Made by a program: the position numbers and the translations under genes. The notes beneath the pieces were generated by a model that was given only the letters and a program-made list of their open reading frames with translations, did not search any database and had not been told where the DNA came from. A stretch of DNA of 64,000 nt. Origin: Brienomyrus brachyistius (Eukaryota; Chordata; Actinopteri; Osteoglossiformes; Mormyridae). Where the stretch lies: the NCBI RefSeq assembly GCF_023856365.1, contig NC_064548.1, positions 16,103,642 through 16,167,641 on the forward strand, in the 5' to 3' direction. Below, one piece after another: positions 11,046-23,420 of the stretch; position 1 is the first letter of the stretch; each line of letters begins with the position of its first letter.

Positions 11046-13380
11046 GTGCTGTCAAGGAGTCGACTTGGCATGAGTGCAGCTAGGCTGGGCTCCCAACGAC
11101 TGCCCACTTACAACTACGGCAACACTTTATTTGGATAGTCCACCTGCGGGGTATTTGTAGCATTTCAACTTTGAGATTCAACTCTTTTGAGATTCAACAG
11201 TTCCGCTGCTTCACTCTGACTGTTTACAGTATGGAGTACATGTACCGATGACCATACCTACATATTCTAAGAATAATTTAAGAGCCACACAATGTCTTCC
11301 AAAACTGTTTGACGAGCATTTGATATTATACATTTGATATGTATAATATAATCTGTATAACATATAACGTATAAACAAATGCATGGTCAGGATAGTTTCT
11401 TTCAAAAACGTTTACATTCACCTTAAGCATAACGCTAAGATAAAGGCAGAGTGACGTGATCCACGCGATGTCACACACAGAGATGCTGCCCGGCCACTCA
11501 GTCACTCCAATTTGTCACGTGCCGACACTGGGTCCCAGCCCCCAGTGCCCTCTCTCCCCTGCCTGCACGCCCCCAGCTCAGGCCTGATTTGGACTGCAAG
11601 GAGAATTCGGGGTCCTTTGAGAAAAGTGCCTCATGTCCAATAGAAAGGAAAAAATAAATTACCGTATAGTAAGATAGTTTTCCAGGGGCTGCTTTTCCCA
11701 CCAAAGGCTAGAAACTTTCATTGTGTTTGGAATCATTCATAAAATTATTCATCTAAGACATATTATTTTAAATTAAATTAACAAACAAACAAAAAAAACA
11801 GTAACAGAAGTTTTAAACATATGCCACTATTTACTAGTATGCACCCATTGTGGTTGAATGTAACTCACTGAAGTGCAGGTTTTTATGTTACGGTCAGCTG
11901 GACCTAAAAATCAGCCCAGGGAAGATGAGAACTTAATGTGTGGGACTCGGAGAGAGATCCAGTCTTTGACGGGTTTGGGGATTTGAGGAGTTAATCTCCA
12001 TGCTGAGTGGCGAGGGGAATGTATGCAAATGCAACTGTGGCGATAGTCTGAGCCAAGACCAGCCTCACCTGACGTTTCCGGAATAAATTGCAGCCTCCCG
12101 CTGAACGGTAACCTGAAGAGTAAAGGTCCACTGGGCGGTGGGGGGGGGGGGGGGGTGGTCCTGAATAGGGTTAAATCATCTGCTAATCGCTGGTAATGAG
12201 AGCTACCCTGGGGAGGAAGTGGGGGGCACACAGTCAGGGAGAATGATACAGTCCTCCCAGCAGAGCACTGTCTGGGGGGGGGGGGCGAAAGAGCAAGGCA
12301 GGAGCTGAGAACTACCAGTTTAACCAGTTTAACGACCAGACCTGAGCATATCTCACACAGAGATTTCACAAGTTTTCCACTTCTGCTTAATCTACCTTTG
12401 GGTAAAATCCTTAGCGGGGGGAGGGCCGGGGGGGCACACTTTGTCAGCAGAGGTGGAAGGATCTGGAAGGAGCACATTCAGGCACCGACGGCATTAGCTG
12501 GCACCCGAGTGCTGAGCTGCCTTCTACAGATAAAGGGCAAATCTTTCTGATTCGCTGGATCCAGGCCTGGCAAACACGTGTGCTGGGGCAGAGGGGGAGG
12601 GGCTTCTTCTCCATCAGACACTCACATGTGTGTCAGGATTGGAGAGGGAGCACTTGGTCAGGTGATCGTGCCAGCGCTTGTTTGGACTCCCCCCTGAGGG
12701 GCTGATGGGGTCAGGAGGGTCGAGCGGGACGGGCCAGGGAGGGGGTCTGCTCCGAGAACAGTGGGGTCGCTGGTCTGGGGCAGCACTTATCCAGCACTGT
12801 ATCCCCCCCCACCACCATCTCAGAGCAGCGATGACCATTCAGAGATGCGGGCTCACCTTTCCCTCGCTCTCTCCCCCTCTGACTCCACTCCGCTGATGGT
12901 GAGAGAACATCAACTGTCTCTGGCTGGTCATATTTCCCAAGACAAAATGCTCATTTCGATTTCGCCAAGTACCTGAAGACAAAATTTCTTAGTAGGATTA
13001 AAAGAATTATTCATGGCCTTGCCATTAACAAAAATCCATCAAATAAACTGGATGAAACCAGAACATGTTTCCAGTGCCTCACTGGTTTCCGTAGGTAGCA
13101 GCTACCTTCCAGCTTTCCTCCGTGGACCTTTCCATCAAACACTGCAGCCCAAGTTAATGATTTAAATGATTTTTGGAAAAAAAAAATACACAAACCACAT
13201 TCTAAGCAGCAAACTACACCCACACAGTTAGCAAATCCCTCTATACCCATTATGGAAAACATTAGATGTAATAAAATTAAAAACCCCAGGTGTAAAATTT
13301 GATTTTAAAGAGTGCAGGAGGATCCATTGGAATTTACGTTCATTTTCTGGATCTTGGAAATGCTTATTTACATTACTAAG
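11046..13380. other. Intergenic, poly-G runs, no gene recognised
   Basis: A 16 base G run lies at 12140-12155. The 188-codon minus frame at 11911-12477 is Pro/Leu-rich low complexity and is not accepted as a gene. Confidence 0.5.
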
Positions 13381-13383
13381 ATG

Positions 13384-13389
13384 TTTATT
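13384..13389 (-). terminator. Possible polyadenylation signal
   Basis: AATAAA on the minus strand lies just past the stop codon of the unrecognised frame at 13412-13693. Confidence 0.25.
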
Positions 13390-13411
13390 AGATACACTTA
13401 ATCATCCTCTT

Positions 13412-13693
13412 TTATAAAAAAGACCATTCGCACATTTCAGCGAATGTATCAGTGAACCGACGTAACTCTGCCCGATTTGCCCTGTTAAACACTGGCGGCG
13501 ACTCTCTGCGAGCCGAGAGGAGCTTGTCACCTGTTGGCATGTTCAGCGCAGGTAAAGTACCGCGGGACTGGAGCCACAGTTCGTTAGCACGCTTATCAAT
13601 CATGACGGCAGCCCAGGGGAGAAAGCGGCCCAGGAACGCGACGGAGGGATCGCCGATGAAGACGTCCATGCTTCCTACCTGAGTCACATCCTG
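13412..13693 (-). CDS. Unrecognised exon-like reading frame (93 codons)
   Basis: After a possible acceptor (ttgattcacag) the minus strand reads QDVTQVGSMDVFIGDPSVAF, then LGRFLPWAAVMIDKRANELW, and ends RRFTDTFAEMCEWSFL with a TAA at 13412. The residue mix is balanced and protein-like, unlike the low-complexity frames nearby, and the block is richer in CpG than its AT-rich surroundings. An AATAAA lies 23 bases past the stop. I do not recognise the family. It may be a terminal exon, a fragment of a transposon-encoded protein, or chance; the opposite strand is also open for 76 codons. No partner exon was found upstream. Confidence 0.3.
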   Translation of the reverse strand, partial: QDVTQVGSMDVFIGDPSVAFLGRFLPWAAVMIDKRANELWLQSRGTLPALNMPTGDKLLSARRESPPVFNRANRAELRRFTDTFAEMCEWSFL

Positions 13694-13969
13694 CTGTGAA
13701 TCAAAGGTGAAGATTAGGAAGTTTGTTTATACAAAGCTTAAGTCCCCATTTTATATTATAGGATTTTCTGGTATTTCCTGTCTTATATATGTACTGTATC
13801 TATGCATGTGTGCCCTTCTTCGTAAAACTTAGTTTAAAATAGGACCAATAATGCTTCAATATAAAATATCAAACCGCAGATGAGAGTTTTTCTAATCCTA
13901 CTGATTATTTGATTCACTCTCTGACAACTTCTAGGGCAAAGAGGATGGGGGCATATTGGGACACCATCC

Positions 13970-14660
13970 GAGATGTGCGGAGTTCCTTTTGTATTTATCC
14001 AGCCTTACAACCCCGGAGGTGTCCGCCCCTCCACCCCAACCCCCATCACCGCAAGTGTTGGCTCAGTGGTTCGTACATGTCGTACATTTCGCAAGAAGAT
14101 GAAGAGGACCGGGAACGGGGTGAGGTGTCCGATCCGGAGCTGGATAAACGGGACCCCGGGAATCGCGTCCGGGTCCCGAGACGGGGAAGGAAGCAGACTT
14201 GGAAGAGCCACTCGCCGACTCATCGGACACAAATACACGCGGAAGTGTGAAGGGATGGAGAGAAAAAAAAGCGGCAAGGGCGGGGGCCGATTGAGGAGTG
14301 AGAGAGACGGGGAGGCGGTGGGGGGGGTGTAAGGTCTCTCTCCGGGAGACGTCCTGCTGTTCAGGCAGAAGACGCCTCCGTCGGGCCATATCCAGCCTGC
14401 TGCCTGTGCACCCCCCCACCCCCCATCCCCCGCCGTCCACGCCGAGCCGTGCGCCAGGGCTCGCGACATGCCCGCCGTCGCCAAGAGGCCCGCTGGCCGG
14501 TCCCTCTCGCCAGAGCAGATGCCTTTCATGGGCCCCCGACAGGTGCTGGCATGCCAAAAGACACCGAATGTGTGAAGAGAGGGTGGCAGGGACACAGGCA
14601 TGGGGCAGAAGAACACAGAGGCTGGCCAGAGACAGTCCCCCTCCCAGACAGACACAGAGG
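13970..14660. other. GC/CpG-rich block, possible CpG island
   Basis: This block of about 690 bases is clearly GC-richer than its surroundings and has many CpG steps (for example near 14140-14200 and 14460-14500). Long frames exist on both strands but read as Pro/Ser/Arg low complexity with no family match. It could be a promoter or a noncoding-RNA first exon. Confidence 0.4.
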
Positions 14661-14792
14661 CACTTCTTTATTCTAACAGGAAGGCCCTCAGGCCTTTGGA
14701 ATATGAATTCTGCTTCCTGGCTCCTATTATATCCATTGAACGTGTGACATCTGAATTGTAATTAGTAGCTCATGGGTGACTGGATAGAAAAT

Positions 14793-14839
14793 ACCACCAC
14801 CACCCCCCCCCCCACCACCACCACCACCACCACCCCCCA
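14793..14839. repeat. (CCA)n with embedded poly-C
   Basis: The tract is CCACCACCAC, then an 11 base C run, then more CCA units. Confidence 0.9.
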
Positions 14840-17029
14840 CCGCAGCCCCTCCCCACTCCTAAAACACTGGGGAGTCCTGAACAAACACAACAGGCCTCCA
14901 TCTTTGTACACGCAATTCCTCCCCCTCCGCCAGCTTTTGTCGTGGCCAAGCCAACAAACGGGGCCTGGCGGGACCCCAGAGAGAACCGGACTTTTGGGGT
15001 TCCATCATCACCTACCTCAATGGCTCTCCTTTAACCACAAGTGCTGGATGGCTCTGCCAAGCGTCAGGGAGTGGAGATAATGGGATTGAACTGGTACTTA
15101 AATCTCAGTCAACCACTGCAGCTCGAGTAATTAGCGAATTGGATCCATGCTGGGGGGCTAATGATGGGTAATGCTGCCCTGGGCTCCATACACAAACCCG
15201 CATGATGTGGGCTTCCTTCCCCCCCACCACTCTAGAAAACAAACTGCGGGTTCACACCGCAAAACAGTCCCACACGGTGTCTCAACCCAAGGAAAAGGCT
15301 TGAATTATTCCGAGGGGTGGGGTGACGGGGGTAGGGATGGGGATTTCCTTTAACGATGATGGCAAAGAAAAGAGAGCGGACCCTACCCATCCACCCAAGG
15401 TTCATTAGAGGAACAATGGTCTCTCTGCCATCTAATTAGGAAAGGTTAATAAGCAGAAGTGTCATGATTCATTACCCATGATCCTCTCTGCTGCGTTAAG
15501 AGGGGTTGACGGAAGCCAGACGAGGGAAAAAAATTGATACACGTATTATTGATATTTAAAAACATGAACACAACAGGCAAACAGGTATATATACACAGTA
15601 TATACCTGCGTTATATGAATGTCACTGTTTAAAATGACCTATAAAGTAAATCTATTTCATAAACACGATTTTTATTCCTACAAACATCATTTTCATGAAA
15701 AAAAAAAACATTTAATAACCTAAAGCTGAAATTTAATAATAAAAATGCATGTGTTGTTTTCGGAATTCCCTAATTGCACATCTGTAACTGGAAAACCAAT
15801 TTAAAATATACAAGCGACAGAAGCCTGGCACATTTTTTTATTCGCACTTAAGCGAAAAATTGAATTGAAGACACTGAAGACTGCATGGACGTCCGCCTCT
15901 GTCCACTTAATCCCTGAAACGTTTGCTGAAATGACACGTTCCAGTGACCGCGTGAGACGTGGATTTACCGTGGTGTGGGGGCAGCCCACACTGTCACCAC
16001 CACACCAGGCTCTCAGGATAGCTCCTGTTTTACATCCAGCGACGACCATCCATTAAAATTCATGGGTCGTAGAGACATTTTGCTAAATGCACTATTTCCC
16101 TGCTGAGAAGCACTCAAGAATATTCCGGAATAACAGTGAGCCTTAATGTGGGCCTATTTCTGTTATAAAGGCAAAACTTCAGGGTGAGACATCAGAGACC
16201 GAGAGAGTTGCTTTTTCAACAGTATTTTCAAAAATGGTATATAGACGGTATAGTAGGAAAAGTTCAGGGGGGAAAGTCTACATTAAGCCATATGGCTGTA
16301 AGAACCGATCATCAGTTTAAGCTTTCAAACAAGGCATAAAGTGGGAGGAAAAAGACAATACAAATATGAATTACCTGATTAAGTGTTTGTCAAAGGCGAT
16401 GATGAACACCGGCATTTATGTTGATTCATCACCCAATCTGTGTGTTACTTAATACCGAGACAGGTCCAGTCCACAAGGAGCTGTGCTACCTGTTTGTTAA
16501 ATGGAGCAAAAATTAAATAGTCCAAAGAACCTTTGGGCCAAGACAAAAACAAGCCAGATACATCCCTAACCAACACTTATCGTTGTGCTTATAAACTCCA
16601 CCAGCCTTTCCTACAGACCCCCCGAGAATGAAATACAATTTGTAAATGCATCTAATAAGACACAAATGCCTCTTACACGAGGCACGGAGCAGGGACCTGA
16701 CAAAAGTGCAAACATTTCAGTTTTAAATGGGTAACTATTTAAAAATGCTTGCGCAATTTTTAAAACAAATTCACAAGTGTACAGTGAACTGTAAAGATGC
16801 CTCTTGTCAGATAAATACCGAATTAAATTTAGCAATTTCTTTTTTTGCGTGGTAACAATAACTTGTTGTGAGTGATAGGTTATATGGCCGTGTTGCTTGT
16901 CAACGCATTTATTTCCTTTAATTTTTAGCCTTATACATCATCATCATCATCGTCATCATTATTGTTGTTGTTTTTCTTGTGCTGACTGTCCATCCATCAC
17001 TGGTATTCCATTTTTTTTAGACGCGATGA
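14840..17029. other. Intergenic, no gene recognised
   Basis: The sequence appears unique. A stretch at 15430-15500 has homeodomain-like words (TTAATAAG, TGATTCATTACCC). Nothing coding could be supported. Confidence 0.45.
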
Positions 17030-17215
17030 AACAGCTAAAAGTCGCTGGTGCTGAAAAGCGGAGCGCCGCCGCTCTTTGCCATCGGCGGACCCCTGCGGTC
17101 CCGGCGGTAACAACAGCAAAACGCGCCCGCCTCGGCTCCGGCGGCACCGTATGCTAATACGCTCGGGCGGGCGGTGCCGGCTGACGGATCAATAACGCTC
17201 CTCCCGGCAATTATC
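17020..17215. other. Short CpG-rich island with acceptor-like left edge
   Basis: There is dense CpG between about 17030 and 17190 in otherwise AT-rich DNA. On the plus strand a T-rich tract ending ttttttttag at about 17020 precedes an ATG at 17026 and a 43-codon frame (MKQLKVAGAEKRSAAALC...). This could be the edge of an exon or a small regulatory island; no family was recognised. Confidence 0.3.
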
Positions 17216-17466
17216 CGCCTCATCATCGCTACCTGTTAGGCAGTCACTGCAAATCCTCCTCCCTTCCAGGACAAAAATTGTCTTTATAACTAATATCCGA
17301 TGTCCAATTATGGGTGAATGTAACGGGACTTGTAGGGCACCTATAGTAGGTAGGCCTATGTCCTTTTGAAGGGATGTTTTATATGCATTGCCTACTGATG
17401 ACATTTTAAAAGCCTATCCATTTAAAAAAATAAAATACATTGCCATTCAAGGATACTTTGCTACTG

Positions 17467-17551
<85 letters not shown>
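17467..17551. repeat. Compound (CAT)n-(TTA)n microsatellite
   Basis: About 14 CAT units pass directly into about 14 TTA units. A similar two-part trinucleotide tract lies at 33781-33843. Confidence 0.95.
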
Positions 17552-17553
<2 letters not shown>

Positions 17554-18501
17554 TTACTAAAGACAATGGGAAACCGCGTCTGCTCTGCATATCAATCCGA
17601 ATTGCTTCTTTACATTCAAACTGCACAATCGGGTTCAGCCAGTGGCTACAATTAAAATGACAGCACAGTAAACCGAATCCTCTCTGCCCGGGAAAGCAGT
17701 GTGGTATTTTGTCAAAAATCAGCTCGGAAAGTCGAGAGCTAAGCCAGAATCCCATCAGCCTGATGCAGCTCGGGTGCCTTTTTAAGCTATTCGTTAAAAT
17801 CAGTTTCCCTTGGCATTACACCTCCTGAACCGCATTTCATGTAAACAGCCGGCAAGCAAGGTGGGAATGATAATGGCACGAGGGAAGGGGAGGGTGAGAC
17901 CGCGTAAGGTGGAGAGGAGGAGGAGAAGGAGGAGGAGGAAGATAAAAATTGAATGAATTGGTTAGAAAAAAAAAGGAAAATATTGATCAAGGTAGGTGAG
18001 GGGAGGTTCCTTGCTTATCACATCTGTCAAGTTCCGTGGACTTTGCTTCTCAGTTTTTAGTCCTTCCCTGCACGAGGACCAGTTATTTTAGGAAATAAAT
18101 TTGCCCCCGTGAACATGACTGCGGCTCTGTCTTGGAGAGACACTGTCCTGTCACCAATTCAGGTCTCGCATGCGATTTTTGGGCGATTTTTTTTTTTTTG
18201 TTTGTTTTAAAGGTACTTTTATTTTGCCTTATTTATTTGTTTTTATTTAGCATTGTTTGCTTAATCGAGATAGAAATTTAAGGAAGTTTATTTTTGTGAA
18301 GAATGTGTGTATGTGTGTTTTTGTGCATTCAGTTGAAATCCTAAAGGTACGTCCTCCGTACACGAAACATTTCGTCTGTCTGTTCAACTGACCAAGCAAA
18401 TATACTGTAACAACATGTAAGAAGCACAAAACACAGCAGCCGTCTGCAGAACTAATCCGGTAATAGCGTCCCTGCAACTTTCAAAGTCTATTGACCTACA
18501 T

Positions 18502-18516
18502 CGCCATCTAGTGGCA
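18502..18516 (-). promoter_or_regulatory. CTCF-like binding site
   Basis: On the minus strand the site reads TGCCACTAGATGGCG, a full match to the vertebrate CTCF core (YGCCASYAGRKGGCR). It lies where repeat-rich DNA to the left gives way to long unique AT-rich DNA to the right. Binding is inferred. Confidence 0.55.
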
Positions 18517-18589
18517 CAAAAGAACCGCGGCGTCCATTCACGGGATATTGCCGCGTGTCCCCGTGCAGGTTTAACGTTAATAATCATCC

Positions 18590-20270
18590 ATCCATCCATT
18601 CACCCATCGCCCGAACGCATCTTTGTCGGATATTCTGGGTAGAAGTGAAATAAAAAATATATTAATGTTGTTAAAGTACTATTTCACACAAATAAAAGGC
18701 AGGGATTTTGTGTTGAGTGTTTTAAAAATGTAAATATGTTTAATTCGAAACGGCAAAAAAAAACAGCAAAACAGCAAAAAAAGTATTTGGCTGTTATTTG
18801 TGCATAACATCTCATTTGTGTGTTAGCTTTTTGTGTTTCTTTCCTATTCCGTTATCTGCATAAGTTGGTTTTGGTTAAAGTATTAATCAAATCAAAGTAC
18901 TTTTTTTATTATAAAAATCACGGTTTGTTAAATATATTATTCAGCAGTTCCAATATATTAAGGGTGACTACGAATAACAAACCAGTTTCAGTATAACTAA
19001 TACTTACAGCACAACATGGAATTTGTTCCTATGTAAACACAATATTTTAATTACATATTATTAACTTTTCAATTTGATCTTGTAGTTCCAAAAGTAACCT
19101 TTTGCTATCAAGTGTTGTTCCACTCAGCACATTTATTGCCCTGAGACTGACTTTGGAATGTAATTAATCTTATCAATAATATTTTGTTTACGAAGTATGT
19201 ATAAATATGATAATAACATTATTCATAACAATATGAATATGATAATGGTTGCACGCATTAAAATAATGCTGAATTCAGGCGAAAGCACAGCATAATGCAA
19301 CATTAACAGAGTACATACTTTAAACAGCCAATGTTAAAATTGTTGCTGTTAACATTAGAATTGCCTACCTATAACAGGTGTAAAAATATATATGGATAGT
19401 ATTGATATTGCACTTTATGATAACTGTAAAATATGGTACTAAACAAATCATATAAGTATACATCTACTGAACTCGTAAAGTTGAAGCTTAGTCTTTGAGG
19501 GTTTCATAGCGGTTCAGTCCAATACATCCCAAGAGGTCTCTACTGACCTTAAGGTTTAGGGGAAATCATAGCTGATCTGCCAGAGAACAGGGGTCAATGT
19601 CACTATGTCTCATGACTGTTCACATCAGACTAATAATCAATCATCGACTAATTAATTTTTATCGACAACTCCACCAAAGTCAGATCAATGACGGTTATTG
19701 ATGCATTCGTGTAGTTCAACTTGTACAATGTATCTTCATGTTCATAGCAGGTAGCTAAAATGGTCCTCATTACGCACGCAAGTGCTTAAACGGTACTGCA
19801 GAGTGGTCAGGACAGTTTATTTTAGTGGTGGTTCCGTCTTTTTCATATTTTGCTATTCATTTTTTTTTCTTGGTAAGCTGGAGCTGGGGTGGATTTGAGG
19901 TGGGAAAGAAATTTTAAAATGCAATTGTCTTTTTGCATGCAAGCGGCAGTTTGGAAATTAACTTTTTGATTATTCACTTACTACAATAATTAAATATTCC
20001 TTGCCCCGGGTACTCAGGGTAAGTGAACCATAAAGGAGATATCTAACAAGCCTTGACAGATGTTTTGAATAATGTTTATTTATCAAAAGTGAAAGAAGAG
20101 AGTGCCGTAAACAGTCGCTCTCCGGTGACCTGTGTAACATTTATTGCTTTTGTCCCACTTTCAGAAGATGTGATGTCGGGCAAATTTTCCTCATTAAAGT
20201 TTCTTTTACGAAGTTTCTAAGAGAAAGACCCAATAGAAACACCCGGCAATGATAATGATTAAATTCTGGA
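18590..20270. other. AT-rich unique intergenic DNA
   Basis: No gene or named repeat was seen. The stretch 19500-19720 is less AT-biased and has TAATTAATT-type words. Confidence 0.45.
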
Positions 20271-20293
20271 AAAAAAATATTCATATTCTGGCA

Positions 20294-20446
20294 GAAATTC
20301 TAAAAGAAAGACAACACAAGTAAATGTTCTGTGGGGGTTCTAGAATAAGAACCTTACACTAGTAACCTTCCTGGATAGATTCTAGAAGAAGCATACTCAC
20401 ACAGGTAGATTTTCACAAGTAGTCTCTCTTTACATGTTCTAGGAAG
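20294..20446. promoter_or_regulatory. Cluster of heat-shock-element-like TTCnnGAA motifs
   Basis: TTCTAGAA occurs at 20338-20345 and 20380-20387, with TTCTAGGAAGAA at 20437-20448 and TTCTAAAAGAA near 20298. These are inverted nTTCnnGAAn units as bound by HSF. The spacing of 40-57 bases is looser than in a classical element, so the function is only a suggestion. Confidence 0.3.
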
Positions 20447-20739
20447 AACCAGGAAAATTATCTGCAATATGCTTATTTAAAATATGATTTTCATTTATTT
20501 ATAAAGGATAGCTGTTCTAAAACAATAGGAAAATTAATAATAACTTAATTTAACTGACTATACATATAATTTCATGTAACATGAAGTGAAAACCAACACA
20601 TTAATGTATAACCTCAATGTATAAATGAATTAAATGGGAAAATGAACAGATATAATCCATATTCAGGGAATATTTGGATATAACATAATACATTTCAAAT
20701 TAGGAGATTTTTCCAGCAGTAAAGTACGAAATGTTTATG

Positions 20740-21130
20740 AGGCATGTTTGAGCTACGTGCAACATCATGTGTGATCTGAAGTTCAACTGCAGAAGCGCCG
20801 GAGATAAGAGGAGGCAGAACAAACCATAGCAAAGATCTGAAGGTTTCATGCCAGAAGTCTGCAGCCGTTATTAAATGCTTTGATGAGCTCTTCTGCTCCC
20901 ATGGCCTGCGTGGGGTTACTGGGATGTAGAGGTGACTATCTCTCTTTCAAATACGTTTCAATTTTTTCTTTCTTTGCCGCAGCAGTTGAGTATTTGATAA
21001 ATCATTAGATGTTTAACCTTGCCGGCATTGTTTCATATCAAAGTTTTGCATGAAATTTTGCTGAAAAATTGGAAATAGTTCTTTCAACGCTTCGGGTGCA
21101 TAAATTTGGCATTTCATACAAACCTGTAAC
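20740..21130. other. Candidate conserved noncoding element
   Basis: This is unique, non-repetitive sequence of balanced composition inside AT-rich DNA. The call rests on texture only. Confidence 0.2.
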
Positions 21131-21529
21131 ATCAAAGCACAAATTAAACAGTTGGCATTCATTCGTTCAAGTTGTATATAATTCAGTTAAACATCATTTA
21201 ATGCCAGTACTATTGGGATTAGCCAGTGATATGTAATATATTAATGTAAACTAAATTTATTTTAAAAGTTAAATCATATAATATGCTTTTCTTGAAAAGA
21301 AAAAGCAATCTATAACCATTTCAGGGAAAATTTCAGACTGTGAATGAACCATATTGTTTTGAAGTTTTAAAAGATTCAAATTTCTTAATTCTTCAAATAA
21401 TTTCTAATGTGTCGATTTTTCCCACCTTTCAACACATTTGCCCACGGCGATGTTGTGACTAAACTGTCGAAGACTTATGAAACTAGTTTTACTATTTAAT
21501 TATGAAATCAAAAATAAAAAATAAAATGT

Positions 21530-21830
21530 CATTGTTTTATGCCATGTTCTGGTGCCTATTTTGCATGTCAATCAGAAATGTCATAATGCACTGTCCAAGT
21601 ATTCAGACTTTGCTTGAAGGCCCCAGGCCAAAAAACAAACACTTTTTAACTGGCCAGAAAGGTATCATCCTGCTCTTAGACTGGAGGCTTAATGGGGGAG
21701 GAATCGACAAATCAGACGCAAGAAATTAAGAATGCATTTGCATGAAAATATTCATATTTGCCCACACTTCTGTGACAGGCCATCACAACACCTCAGCCTC
21801 AGCCCACGACCGTAAAAAGAAAAAAAAAAA
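21530..21830. promoter_or_regulatory. Candidate conserved noncoding element with octamer site
   Basis: A POU octamer ATTTGCAT lies at 21736-21743 next to a TATTCAT word, with CCCCAGGCC and TGTGACAGGCC words nearby. The sequence is unique and non-coding. Confidence 0.3.
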
Positions 21831-22139
21831 ACTGTCTGCCACTTTCATCAAGTCAGCAATGTGAATAAACAATGACAGTCAAACGAGAGCATGAAATCAC
21901 CTAATATGATGTCGGTCTGCTGTTCTATCTCACCACAAAAGCTATACCCTACAGGGCCCTGTTCTACTGAAAGTACGGCATTTTCCACAATCATGAATTC
22001 TCGCCTTGTCAGTTTCAGAAAATGCTACATTAAGGTCATTTTTGGTTTGTATTTTTTCGTTTCTTTTACTTTCTAGACAGATGGTCTAGCTGTTTTATTA
22101 ATCGCTTTTTTTTTCCATGTGCTTTCGATTGAACCAAGT

Positions 22140-22330
22140 TGGGGTGTCAGAGTCATCACATAAATGAAGGAATTCTCGTTATGTAAATGCGGATTGCACT
22201 GATAGGCATGTTCTGTTTCATAAATTACGTGCCCCTTGTCAGAAGCCAAAACAGTATTTGAATAACTTCAGAGGAGTTGTCATCAAAATTTGAAATTTGT
22301 GCCCTGCCACTGCCACTTCTGATTTAGCTG
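22140..22330. other. Candidate conserved noncoding element
   Basis: Unique sequence with CATAAATTACGTG (a Hox/CDX-like word) and TTGTCATCAAA lies in AT-rich surroundings. Confidence 0.2.
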
Positions 22331-23199
22331 GTGTAAAAATAGGTGTTTATTTCTTTATTTTGTTAAAAAAGTGCACATGATTGTTTTGTCATAAATGTTA
22401 TTTAAATTAGGTCAGGTTGCATAAGTAATCGTGGCGCAACTTTTTGAATAATAACATAATGTTTGGCATTTGAATAAATACATTTCAATTTTTTAGTTTT
22501 AATAAAATATGGTAAGCAGCAATGGTTAGTGTATATTTTAAAATTATTTTCCACCCACTAACTTGTTCCCCACTAAAAAAACATGACAAGTTTAAATGCA
22601 AAGACGTGATCATAATATTGCTAGTCATTACTAATCACATTCCATTAGTAAACAAAAAAAGTGTTTAATGTTAGCTATGCATAGATAAATGCAGGCCCAT
22701 ATTCAGTCTCCACTATATCTCTTTATCTGTAAAAGATTTGATCATTTCTGGATGAAAATATTTTGAATGAATATTTAAGTTATATAGGACATTGGTGGAA
22801 AAAATCATACATTACTGTTTCTTGTTTGTTTCTTAACTTAAATTTTGTAATATCAGATATTTCCACTCTACAGAATTATCACAGTTGTTCACAGAATGAG
22901 AAACACCAGCAATGCTTATCTGTTTTTTCCCTGAAGTGCTTCAGAAACCAAATAATGTTTCATATATCAATCATAGGAAAGTCTCTTTTCAACCAGGGAT
23001 GAGCAACAATTATCGCAGATTATTTGTAGGGAGCAGCAAGAGAAACTCTCATTATCAGCCATTTTTGTGGCCTTTCTCTCCTTTTGTTCTTGGTTAAAAT
23101 GCACTTTATACAGTTATTGCATAAATCAGAATTCAAAAGAACTTCTCTGCATCTCTAACTCCTGACAGATACAAATACACATGACATCAGACCCCCAAA

Positions 23200-23420
23200 A
23201 TTGTTGGGGCTAATTTTAATATTCATGAGTTCTGTGCAAGCTCACTTCAGCAGTTTCGATTAAGCATTAATTAACAGCCAGAGGGAAAACCAAACAAAAA
23301 TAAAGAGCTGAAATGCTAATTAAGGTGATTGGGATGTGCGCAGGCTGTTGTGCCAAAGATGGCCTGCTGTGTGGAGGCCTTGAACGGGTCTGAGGAGATT
23401 CAGGGTCTGCCAGTCGACTG
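23200..23420. promoter_or_regulatory. Candidate homeodomain-rich enhancer
   Basis: TTAATTAA at 23267-23274, CTAATTAAG near 23316 and GCTAATTTTAATATTCAT at 23209 lie close together, followed by a GC-richer stretch. This is the texture of a vertebrate developmental enhancer; activity is inference. Confidence 0.3.

Noticed and set aside
11911..12477. 188-codon minus frame
   Set aside because: It passes through poly-G/C tracts and purine-rich stretches; composition is low complexity and no splice-supported gene is nearby.
14005..14655. 216-codon minus frame and overlapping frames
   Set aside because: The block is GC-rich with open frames in several registers; residues are Pro/Ser/Leu-rich without any domain pattern.
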